Origin: an uncultured Lachnospiraceae bacterium
GTDB taxonomy: Bacteria; Bacillota; Clostridia; Lachnospirales; Lachnospiraceae
Assembly: GCA_946533525.1 (NCBI GenBank)
Contig: CAMNBW010000143.1
Span: 1-5,001 of the forward strand
Reading direction: 5' to 3'
DNA length: 5,001 bases
Below the pieces are notes generated by a model. That model had not been told where the DNA came from. It ran no database searches and was given only the letters and a program-made list of their open reading frames with translations. Below, one piece after another: positions 1 to 5,000 of the stretch. Within the stretch, counting starts at the first letter, position 1, and each line of letters opens with the position of its first letter. The translations under genes and the position numbers were made by a program.

Positions 1-24
1 ATGTTACCAACAATAAGATATTTT

Positions 25-53
25 ATTATATCAGGGTCAAAAGCCTATCTCCA
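25..53 (-). promoter_or_regulatory. Possible outward promoter with extended -10
   Basis: Read leftward on the minus strand, TGATATAAT (33-25) is a perfect extended -10 (TGn-TATAAT). A weak -35, TGGAGA (53-48, 4 of 6 matches to TTGACA), sits 17 nt upstream inside the arm of the 34-94 hairpin. Initiation would fall near position 18, and the transcript would leave the window on the left. AT-rich intergenic DNA often yields such matches, so this is only a candidate. It would let the inverted-repeat element drive whatever gene lies beyond position 1. Confidence 0.3.
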
Positions 54-94
54 CGACAAGCAAGCTTGGCAGTGGAGGTAAGGCTTTATGACCC
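34..94 (+). other. Long hairpin, 21 bp stem
   Basis: Three stacked helices are separated by single-base bulges: 34-39 with 89-94 (GGGTCA/TGACCC), 40-46 with 81-87 (AAAGCCT/AGGCTTT, A88 bulged) and 47-54 with 72-79 (A80 bulged). A small CAAG/CTTG inner helix (57-60 with 65-68) closes a CAAG tetraloop. The one imperfect pair, T48 with G78, is a G-U wobble in plus-strand RNA but an A-C mismatch in minus-strand RNA, so plus-strand transcription is slightly favoured. No T-tract follows on the plus strand, where GCCCC comes next, so it is not a simple terminator. It is better read as the first domain of a structured RNA or a folded DNA element. No known family was recognised. Confidence 0.75.
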
Positions 95-130
95 GCCCCA
101 ATATGAGCAAGTAGTGGGGCAGGGGCCCCA
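95..130. other. Alternative-pairing module (GCCCCA / TGGGGC / GCCCCA)
   Basis: TGGGGC at 115-120 can pair with GCCCCA at 95-100, leaving a 14-nt loop, or with an identical GCCCCA at 125-130, leaving a 4-nt AGGG loop. The two 6-bp helices exclude each other. GGGGCCCC at 122-129 is also self-complementary. The module starts at the base following the long hairpin 34-94. The arrangement resembles the competing helices of attenuators or switches, but no ligand domain or downstream expression platform is identifiable. Confidence 0.5.
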
Positions 131-184
131 CGGATTGCGAATATTGAACCGGATTGTGCGAGTGCAAAGCACGGAACAATCCGG
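131..184. other. Hairpin with 9-bp stem and duplicated 5' arm
   Basis: CCGGATTGT (149-157) pairs perfectly with ACAATCCGG (176-184). Within the loop, GTGC (162-165) pairs with GCAC (169-172) around an AAA triloop, giving two stacked helices with an internal loop. The heptamer CGGATTG occurs both at 131-137 and at 150-156, so the 3' arm (CAATCCG, 177-183) could pair with either copy. The sequence after the stem is GATATAACTTTTG, which is not a clear terminator tract. It is part of the structured core of the 4-295 element. Confidence 0.6.
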
Positions 185-266
185 GATATAACTTTTGAAT
201 CTCAAGGCCTCCGGTCGGGCATATTTCTCATCGCGTCCCGGAACTCTGGTTTGACATTATATTTGC

Positions 267-289
267 ACAAAATACTTGACTTATTTTGT
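267..289 (-). terminator. AT-rich hairpin downstream of the operon (weak terminator candidate)
   Basis: ACAAAATA (267-274) pairs perfectly with TATTTTGT (282-289) across a 7-nt loop, 52 nt past the histidine kinase stop codon. On the minus strand the following bases are GCAAATATAATG, so there is no U-tract, and the stem has only one G-C pair. Intrinsic termination would be inefficient. The same bases can instead pair with the left arm of the 4-295 inverted repeat, so the hairpin may be a by-product of that element. No better terminator for the operon is visible in the window. Confidence 0.25.
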
Positions 290-340
290 TGGTAAAAGTT
301 CAAACGCCTCTGTAAGCCCGTATTCGTCGATTTCAGCCCT

Positions 341-1669
341 TTATTTTTTCAGGGGTAGAGTAAGTTCAAAAATTATGTTTTGGCCCTCATATGAGGCTTT
401 AATGAGTCCGCCCGATACTTCCGCTATTCTTCCGGCTATAGAAAGACCTATGCCGTATCCCTTCTTTTCGCTGTTATGCGAAACATCTCCCCGGTAAAAT
501 CTGTCAAAGAACCTGCTGAAGTCCTGTCCCTCGCCCTCTTTAAAAGTATTTTCAACCGACAACACGGCATTTTTCCCGGAAGAGACCAGGCGCACCGATA
601 CTTCGCCTCCCTCATCGCAATATTTTGCTGCATTATCCAGTAATATGGACAGGATTTCTCTGCTCAGGGCTGCATTCGCCCTTACGACAACCTTCTCTTC
701 TATGCTCTGTTTAAGCGCTTTTCCCTGATTTTCTATCACCGGCCTGAAAGCTGCTACAGATTCCGTAACTATTTCCGAGAAGCCTATATCCTGAAGCTCC
801 GGTTTTTTATTTTCCTGAATCTTCGCCAGGGTAATAAGACTGTTCACCAGCTCTGTGAGCCGTTTAACCTGATTTTTGATGCTCTCCGTCCACTCGCTCC
901 TGCCGTTGGTCATCTCTATAACCTCCGTATTGGCCGAAATGATCGTAAGCGGCGTTTTAAGCTCATGCCCGGCATTGGTTATAAACTGCTCCTGGGCCTC
1001 CATATTCCTTACAACAGGGCGTATTGCCCGTTTTGACAGGAACCAGATTATCGCAAAAAACATTAGGAAGCTCATGCCCCCTATAAGAAGACTGAAGCGC
1101 CGTACGGTCCCCACCAGCTCCAGTCTCTGGGTGCAGTCCAGAAAGATCACCAGCTTATCCCGCTCAGAGCTGCTTATTATCTCGCTTTGTGAGGCGTCGA
1201 TCCTCTGCGGAAAATAGAAGGCATTGACTATGGCATTTGCAGCCCCGTGCAGTTTTTCTCCGGGTTTCACAATCGTATAGTATAATATGCTCTCTCCTGT
1301 ATCAAAAAGACCGCGTCTGTTCTTGCGCTTGAGCGCCTGAGCCGCAAGATTTAATGCCTCCTGATCCTCTATGGATGCAATGTGCGAAATATCAGCTACT
1401 TTTGCCTCTCCATCTTTATTAATACGCACACTGAAATATCTGGCTTCATAGGGTGTCTCTTCTCTTATATCGTGCTCAGAAGTCCCGCTCTCCTCCTTTT
1501 TTTCAGGAATTTTTCCGCTGTTTTCAACAAGCACGTTCATGATCCTGTTTACGTCGGTCACCGCTATCGTATGAGTGGTTATATTTGTTACCCCCATTAC
1601 GTAAAGCTGCACGACCAGAAGAGCCGCCGTAGCTATCAGTATAAATTTATATCTAAGCTTTTTTATCAA
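341..1669 (-). CDS. Membrane sensor histidine kinase (two-component system)
   Basis: Autophosphorylating sensor that would phosphorylate the response regulator encoded just upstream. Numbering from the long GTG start at 1702 (453 aa), the order is: TM1 about 19-38, extracytoplasmic domain about 39-203 with no recognised fold, TM2 about 204-222, a short linker with no evident HAMP domain, H box FITNAGHELKTP with phospho-acceptor His246, N box LLDNAAKY (356-357 DN), F box FDRFYRGD (399-406) and G2 box GYGIGLSIA (415-423). The G1 box (VENTF, about 383-387, then EGEGQ) lacks a clear DxGxG, which I recall as usual for many clostridial kinases of this type. I prefer the TTG start at 1669. It is preceded by AGGGGG six bases upstream and gives the family-like N terminus (M)IKKLRYKFI, whereas the GTG at 1702 has no ribosome binding site. 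The TTG form is 442 aa. All catalytic residues appear present; the signal sensed is unknown. Confidence 0.93.
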   Translation of the reverse strand: MIKKLRYKFILIATAALLVVQLYVMGVTNITTHTIAVTDVNRIMNVLVENSGKIPEKKEESGTSEHDIREETPYEARYFSVRINKDGEAKVADISHIASIEDQEALNLAAQALKRKNRRGLFDTGESILYYTIVKPGEKLHGAANAIVNAFYFPQRIDASQSEIISSSERDKLVIFLDCTQRLELVGTVRRFSLLIGGMSFLMFFAIIWFLSKRAIRPVVRNMEAQEQFITNAGHELKTPLTIISANTEVIEMTNGRSEWTESIKNQVKRLTELVNSLITLAKIQENKKPELQDIGFSEIVTESVAAFRPVIENQGKALKQSIEEKVVVRANAALSREILSILLDNAAKYCDEGGEVSVRLVSSGKNAVLSVENTFKEGEGQDFSRFFDRFYRGDVSHNSEKKGYGIGLSIAGRIAEVSGGLIKASYEGQNIIFELTLPLKK

Positions 1670-1675
1670 GCCCGG

Positions 1676-1681
1676 CCCCCT
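1676..1681 (-). promoter_or_regulatory. Ribosome binding site deciding the kinase start
   Basis: AGGGGG on the minus strand (one mismatch to AGGAGG) lies 6 nt before the TTG at 1669. The alternative GTG at 1702 is preceded by CTGCTGTGG with no Shine-Dalgarno match. This supports the shorter kinase and a 58-nt gap after the response regulator, against 25 nt with the longer start. Confidence 0.45.
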
Positions 1682-1727
1682 TTCGCCCTGCTTATCCTTC
1701 ACCCACAGCAGGGCAATGTTAATTCCC

Positions 1728-2405
1728 TCACTGACCGGAGGAAGGGCAAAGGACGAAGCTTCCCTCCCTCTCTCCGTCTATTGTTATATCCGCCTGTATT
1801 GCCTTGAGCTTATTCCTAAGGTATGACACATAGACCCAGACAATCTCCATATCCCCCTCTTCGCCGTCCCATATCCTTGCAAAAATCTCCTCAGTTGTAA
1901 GAGCTTTCCCCGGATTTTTCATAAACATTGCCATAAGAGCCGACTCCTTTTTGGCAAGCCTGACAGAGCTTTTATTGTGCAGCTCCTGCTCTTTTAAATC
2001 GAGAACGACTTCCCCGTATACGAGCTCCTGTCTGTCATATTCGCGGCTCCTCCTGGTCATGGATTGTATTCGCGCCACCAGCTCCGCCATGGAGAAGGGC
2101 TTGACAAGGTAGTCATCAGCCCCGGCTTCAAGGCCCGCAACCCTGTCTTCTATCTCGGCCTTGGCAGTAAGAAACAGCGCCGGAGTATAATTTCCTCCTT
2201 CACGGATCTCTTTTAGCGCCTCGATCCCGTCCATGACCGGCATCATAATGTCCAAAATCATAAGATCGAACACTTCCTCCTGCGCCGCTTCGACGGCATC
2301 TTTCCCGTTATATACCGCCTTTATTTCGTATCCCTTTGCCTCAAGAACGGCCTGAACCGCCCTCGAAAGCTCTTTTTCATCCTCTGCCAGCAATATTTTC
2401 GTCAT
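1728..2405 (-). CDS. OmpR/PhoB-family response regulator
   Basis: DNA-binding transcription factor of 225 aa, the usual length for the family. The receiver domain (about 3-115) has the acidic pocket E8-D9-E10, phospho-acceptor Asp52 in LMILDIMMP, switch Thr80 in LFLTAK and Lys102 in the KPF motif. The winged-helix effector domain (about 128-219) has the recognition-helix region WVYVSYLRNKLKAI and a wing ending in EREGSFVL, followed by a short six-residue tail (CPSSGQ). All phosphorylation residues are intact. The ATG overlaps the stop of the alarmone synthetase gene (ATGA, 2402-2405). The nearest Shine-Dalgarno match, AGGA at 2418-2421, is 12 nt away, which suggests translational coupling. 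Its cognate kinase follows directly. Target genes cannot be told from the sequence; the operon itself is one possibility. Confidence 0.95.
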   Translation of the reverse strand: MTKILLAEDEKELSRAVQAVLEAKGYEIKAVYNGKDAVEAAQEEVFDLMILDIMMPVMDGIEALKEIREGGNYTPALFLTAKAEIEDRVAGLEAGADDYLVKPFSMAELVARIQSMTRRSREYDRQELVYGEVVLDLKEQELHNKSSVRLAKKESALMAMFMKNPGKALTTEEIFARIWDGEEGDMEIVWVYVSYLRNKLKAIQADITIDGEREGSFVLCPSSGQ

Positions 2406-3025
2406 GTGTTGTCATTATCCTCATTTATCAGGTCTCTTATGGTCTGCATGGAAAGATCGCAGCTTGCAAGTTCATCGGCGCATTTTTTCAGCTCTGCCAC
2501 TATAAGCTGCTGATTTTTTACGTCTTTTTTATATTTAAGGCGATGCTCCAAGCTCGCCCAGGAATCCATCGCTATGGTGCGAAGCTGAATTTCGGCATAA
2601 TATTTTCCGGGATTTCTGCCCATGCAATCCGCGAAATCCGTCCTTATCGCTATGACCATATGATAACTTCTATAACCGTTCGGTTTTACGTTCCGCACAT
2701 AGTCTTTTTCTTCGACGATCTCTATGTTTTCGAACCCCTTTATAAGGCTTACGATCTCGTAGATGTCGTCTATAAAAGAGCACACTATCCTGATTCCTAT
2801 GGCGTCATGGATCTCCTCCAAAGCCGACCTTTCATCTTCGGAAAGTCCTTTCCTTCTGCACTTTTCCCGCATACTTTCCTCGGATTTTACTCTGGCGGTC
2901 AGATGTTCGTATATGCCCTCTCCCCTTGCATCTTTGACCGCTTTATTTAAGTCCTCGATCTTTTCGGTAAGATCATTCAGGATCAATTCCAGCTTTTCCC
3001 TGTAAGACCCGTATATACTGTTCAT
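2402..3025 (-). CDS. Small alarmone synthetase (RelP/RelQ-like GTP pyrophosphokinase)
   Basis: Cytoplasmic enzyme predicted to transfer pyrophosphate from ATP to GDP or GTP, making (p)ppGpp. Its 207 aa match the single-domain small alarmone synthetases. There is no HD hydrolase, TGS or ACT domain, so it should synthesise but not degrade the alarmone. Visible RelA/SpoT synthetase motifs are RVKSEESMREKCRRKG (45-60), DAIGIRIVCSFIDDIY (74-89, with Asp74), DYVRNVKPNGYRSYHMV (108-124) and EIQLRTIAMDSWASLEHRLKYK (145-166, with catalytic-type Glu145). Small changes from the usual form (SYH for SLH, DSWAS for DFWAS) leave the charged residues in place, so it is probably active. The ATG is 1 nt after the parB stop, and its ribosome binding site AGGA (3034-3037) lies inside the parB 3' end. 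RelP or RelQ assignment is not possible by eye. Regulation with parAB and the downstream two-component pair is implied by the spacing. Confidence 0.93.
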   Translation of the reverse strand: MNSIYGSYREKLELILNDLTEKIEDLNKAVKDARGEGIYEHLTARVKSEESMREKCRRKGLSEDERSALEEIHDAIGIRIVCSFIDDIYEIVSLIKGFENIEIVEEKDYVRNVKPNGYRSYHMVIAIRTDFADCMGRNPGKYYAEIQLRTIAMDSWASLEHRLKYKKDVKNQQLIVAELKKCADELASCDLSMQTIRDLINEDNDNT

Positions 3026-3026
3026 T

Positions 3027-4049
3027 CTAGGCTTCCTGTTCCAGTAAGGACAGCACTGTTTTCAATTTTCTCACCATTTCGTCCTTTTGTGTCCTGTCCC
3101 TCAAAGGCTTCTTTTTCAATCTCGCTTCTATCCTGTCCAGATCTGCTATCATTCCCTCGTATATTGTCTTTTTCCCCTTCTTTTCCTTCTTTTCCGCGTC
3201 TGCTGTTTCAGGAGTCTGAGCTCCCTCTGAGCTTAACTTTCCCATAATATCATTGACCAGATCGGCGGCCTTTGTACTCTTTACCTGCTTTCGGTATTCC
3301 TCGATGAATATCTCCGTATCTTCAGGGGAAATATGGTCCAGTTTGACCATATTGATAAGATTTTGTATCTCCTGGCGGGACAGAGCCCCCGATGAATTGA
3401 GCTTTATGACGGCGTCAAGGATCCTGTCCTGATCGCTTAAGGAAAGTACGCTCATGCTGCTTGCCTGGGCCATCGGAATTATCCCCTCATCCTCGGCCTT
3501 CAGGAGCCTTTCACTGCAGTTTAACAGTGATTCATATCGTTGTATTTTGGATTCTGAAGTGCCGAATTCTTCCGCCAGTCTCTTCTTGAAATTTCCGCTA
3601 AATCCCTCCATCTTAAGGGTTTCCCGCAGATAATTGATCTGTCTTGCTATATATATATGGCTTACCGCCGCATCAATACTGCCTCTTGTGTATATATTTG
3701 CTCCCAAAAGCAGCCTTCTTCGCTCGGTTTCGCTTTCGGGATATTTATATACAAAGCAGGAGATAGCATCTTTTCCGAGATATTCCATGGCCCTTTTTCT
3801 TCTGTGGCCGGAAAATATCTTGTAGGTTCCGTTTTTCATATCCCACACAAGAATCGCCCCGTTAAAGCCATCCTTTTTTATGCCTTCGGCCAGGTTCCTT
3901 ATTGTGTCCTCATCGCTTTCACCGAAAAGATATTCGTTGTCCTCATGCTCGATGAGCTTATCTATCTGTATCATTTTTGGAATGTTGTCCTGCTGTATCT
4001 TGGTTCCCAGCTCTTTGATCTGAGTCGTGTTTTTTAACATTCTGGCCAT
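3027..4049 (-). CDS. parB: ParB-family partition protein (centromere-binding)
   Basis: DNA-binding partner of ParA that loads at parS-like sites and bridges the replicon to the segregation ATPase. 340 aa. The N-terminal ParB/Srx-type domain (about 24-128) contains the arginine box SGHRRKRA (80-87; the usual form is GERRxRA) and a second box LLGANIYTRGSIDAA (114-128). The second box corresponds to the canonical ENLQRE region but has Ala where Glu is usual, and its Arg is displaced. A helix-turn-helix follows in KRLAEEFGTSESKIQRYESLL (about 156-176), with a further helical DNA-binding domain to about 240. A Lys/Glu-rich linker (about 286-294) leads to a basic C-terminal helical segment (about 296-340), probably for dimerisation. 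The start is set by GGTGA at 4056-4060, six bases upstream, within the end of parA; Met4 is a less likely start. It lies 2 nt after parA. It could equally be called a plasmid RepB-like ParB. Confidence 0.93.
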   Translation of the reverse strand: MARMLKNTTQIKELGTKIQQDNIPKMIQIDKLIEHEDNEYLFGESDEDTIRNLAEGIKKDGFNGAILVWDMKNGTYKIFSGHRRKRAMEYLGKDAISCFVYKYPESETERRRLLLGANIYTRGSIDAAVSHIYIARQINYLRETLKMEGFSGNFKKRLAEEFGTSESKIQRYESLLNCSERLLKAEDEGIIPMAQASSMSVLSLSDQDRILDAVIKLNSSGALSRQEIQNLINMVKLDHISPEDTEIFIEEYRKQVKSTKAADLVNDIMGKLSSEGAQTPETADAEKKEKKGKKTIYEGMIADLDRIEARLKKKPLRDRTQKDEMVRKLKTVLSLLEQEA

Positions 4050-4051
4050 TT

Positions 4052-4915
4052 TTATTCACCGTCCATCTTTCTTAGCATTTCTGCGACAAGCTCCTCATAG
4101 TCCTGTGTCAGTTTCCCGTTTCTTTTATACCAGGTAAGAGGAACTCCGTTATGCAGGGACCATTTTGCCTCCGTATTGTATCGAATGACTGTGTCCATAC
4201 ATTTATCGCCCAGAGCTTCCCTGATCATCTGCTCCATCTGCATGTCGTATGCTGTCGTCTTATTATTCATAGCCAGGAAAAATCCTATGAGCTTGAGATC
4301 AGGGTTTTGATTTGCCTTGATCTCGTTGATCGCATCAATGATCTGTGATACTCCGTCGAGGCTGTTCACATCGAGAGTACAGGGAACCATTATATAATCG
4401 GCAGCCGTCAGAACCTCTCTCGTAACCTTGTTATATGAAGGGGAAAAATCAAAAATTACATAATCATAGTCATACGGATGGCTCCTGGTTCTTCGAATGT
4501 TTTCCAGCATTTTCATGACCTGCCCGTTGGGAATGGCCTTCCCAATACTTTCTTCTATGTCTTCAAGTGTAGGGGCGGGATTGATTTCTGAGGGCTTTAT
4601 CGGAATGATGTCTATTCCTCTTTTCTTTGCAGGAAGTCCCTCTCTCAGTTGGATCAGCGAATTATGAATTCCTTCATTTACCTTTTCCGGATTCAGGAAC
4701 AGATCTTCAAGGGTTATTTCATTTTTGAGCCAATCAGCTCCTTCCTTCTCCTCAATGTCATGTTTCAGGAACCTTTCTGTTAGATTTGCCTGAGAATCTG
4801 TATCAACAACCAACACCTTTTTCTTGTAACTCTTCGACAATATGCCTGCGATGTTGAAGGTTGAAGTGGTCTTTGTTGTTCCGCCTTTTCTTGAATAAAT
4901 AGCTATTTTTTTCAT
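4052..4915 (-). CDS. parA: ParA-family partition ATPase
   Basis: ATPase of the MinD/ParA/Soj type that, with ParB, segregates the replicon. 287 aa from the chosen start. The order is: deviant Walker A SRKGGTTKTT (8-17) with signature Lys10 and P-loop Lys15, switch I region VVDTDSQANLT (36-46), Walker B YVIFDFSPS (152-160), and a C-terminal segment typical of ParA (about 165-285). The glycine normally before the P-loop lysine is Thr14 here, giving KGGTTKTT in place of KGGxGKTT. There is no N-terminal helix-turn-helix, so it is a short ParA (type Ib/Soj size), although the operator-like palindrome lies just upstream. The ATG at 4915 is chosen because GGAGG sits 5 nt upstream and it begins MKKIAIYSRKGG. 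An in-frame GTG at 4963 and ATG at 4927 would add 16 or 4 residues and lack support. First gene of the operon. Confidence 0.94.
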   Translation of the reverse strand: MKKIAIYSRKGGTTKTTSTFNIAGILSKSYKKKVLVVDTDSQANLTERFLKHDIEEKEGADWLKNEITLEDLFLNPEKVNEGIHNSLIQLREGLPAKKRGIDIIPIKPSEINPAPTLEDIEESIGKAIPNGQVMKMLENIRRTRSHPYDYDYVIFDFSPSYNKVTREVLTAADYIMVPCTLDVNSLDGVSQIIDAINEIKANQNPDLKLIGFFLAMNNKTTAYDMQMEQMIREALGDKCMDTVIRYNTEAKWSLHNGVPLTWYKRNGKLTQDYEELVAEMLRKMDGE

Positions 4916-4920
4916 GATCT

Positions 4921-4925
4921 CCTCC
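4921..4925 (-). promoter_or_regulatory. Strong ribosome binding site of parA
   Basis: GGAGG on the minus strand, part of GGAGGAG, is 5 nt before the ATG at 4915. It fixes the parA start and argues against the upstream in-frame GTG (4963), which has no Shine-Dalgarno sequence. It is the best ribosome binding site in the window, as expected for the first gene of an operon. Confidence 0.85.
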
Positions 4926-4953
4926 ATATTGATTTCTTTTTTGGCCGTTGTGT

Positions 4954-4997
4954 ATTTTCTCACAAATATTTATATATGTAAAGTGGTTCACCGTGAA
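4954..4997 (-). promoter_or_regulatory. Candidate promoter(s) of the parA operon
   Basis: Two overlapping solutions are visible on the minus strand. In the first, TTCACG (4997-4992), inside the palindrome, is spaced 17 nt from TATAAA (4974-4969), with a start near 4962. In the second, TTTACA (4982-4977) is spaced 17 nt from GAAAAT (4959-4954), which has an extended TGn, with a start near 4947. Both put the palindrome at or just upstream of the -35 region, so a protein bound there could repress or activate the operon. Either gives a short untranslated leader of about 30-50 nt. The DNA between is very AT-rich, so the choice between the two is uncertain. Confidence 0.5.
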
Positions 4998-5000
4998 CCA
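4984..5000. promoter_or_regulatory. parS-like palindrome / operator upstream of parA
   Basis: TGGTTCAC and GTGAACCA form 8-bp perfect arms around a single central C (4992). The arms resemble the halves of the classic 16-bp ParB site TGTTTCACGTGAAACA, changed symmetrically at the third position and its mirror, with one base inserted at the centre. The site is 69 bp upstream of the parA ATG and overlaps the predicted -35. Likely roles are a centromere for the ParB encoded here, or an operator for ParA/ParB autoregulation. No second copy was found by eye in this window. The window ends at 5001, so an array could continue beyond. Confidence 0.6.

Larger units (their letters stand above)
4..295. 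repeat. Inverted-repeat-bounded structured element (MITE-like or large ncRNA, unassigned)
   Basis: TTACCAACAA at 4-13 and its exact reverse complement TTGTTGGTAA at 286-295 enclose about 290 bp with no convincing gene. Inside the 10-bp arms the similarity continues with gaps: TAAG (14-17) matches CTTA (280-283), and TATTTT (19-24) matches AAAATA (269-274). The two ends could therefore form a broken closing helix of about 20 bp. The core is GC-rich, unlike its AT-rich ends, and is packed with hairpins (34-94, 95-130, 131-184 and a weak one, CGGG 216-219 with CCCG 237-240). This fits either a miniature inverted-repeat element with degenerate termini or a structured RNA closed by its terminal stem. 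A target-site duplication cannot be judged because only three bases lie outside the left arm. The structure is seen directly; mobility or transcription is inferred. Confidence 0.5.

Noticed and set aside
251..279. Plus-strand TTGACA at 251-256 as a promoter -35
   Set aside because: The bases 16-18 nt downstream (TACTTG, ACTTGA) are poor -10 matches, and transcription would run antisense into the kinase with no gene to serve.
281..340. In-frame open stretch of 19 codons after the kinase stop (RAEIDEYGLTEAFELLPTK), ending at a TAA inside the right inverted-repeat arm
   Set aside because: It looks protein-like and could suggest a premature kinase stop, but the kinase already ends in a normal family C terminus (FELTLPLKK), and 19 open codons are common by chance. 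No start codon or ribosome binding site is seen for a separate peptide.
1..340. CRISPR array, iteron origin or tRNA in the structured region
   Set aside because: There are no regularly spaced direct repeats, no iteron series and no cloverleaf with a T-loop motif; the repeats are hairpin arms.
1728..1790. Possible frameshift at the regulator C terminus, because it lacks the usual VRGxGY ending
   Set aside because: GEREGSFVL is a reasonable match to the wing ending (GxxGGSYxL) seen in related clostridial regulators, and the frame is open to a proper length of 225 aa.
1382..1807. Plus-strand open frame of 141 codons
   Set aside because: It lies antisense to the kinase and the regulator C terminus, has no ribosome binding site, and its translation has no domain-like features. 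It is a shadow of the minus-strand genes.
2336..2950. Plus-strand open frame of 204 codons
   Set aside because: It lies antisense to a clearly conserved alarmone synthetase with intact motifs; its translation is rich in Tyr, Phe and His, as expected for an antisense shadow.
3657..4037. Plus-strand open frame of 126 codons over parB
   Set aside because: Antisense to the ParB N-terminal domain with no initiation signals or recognisable motif.
4916..4963. Longer ParA starting at GTG 4963 (16 extra residues)
   Set aside because: No Shine-Dalgarno sequence precedes the GTG, it lies at the predicted transcription start, and the ATG at 4915 has a strong GGAGG and the normal family N terminus.
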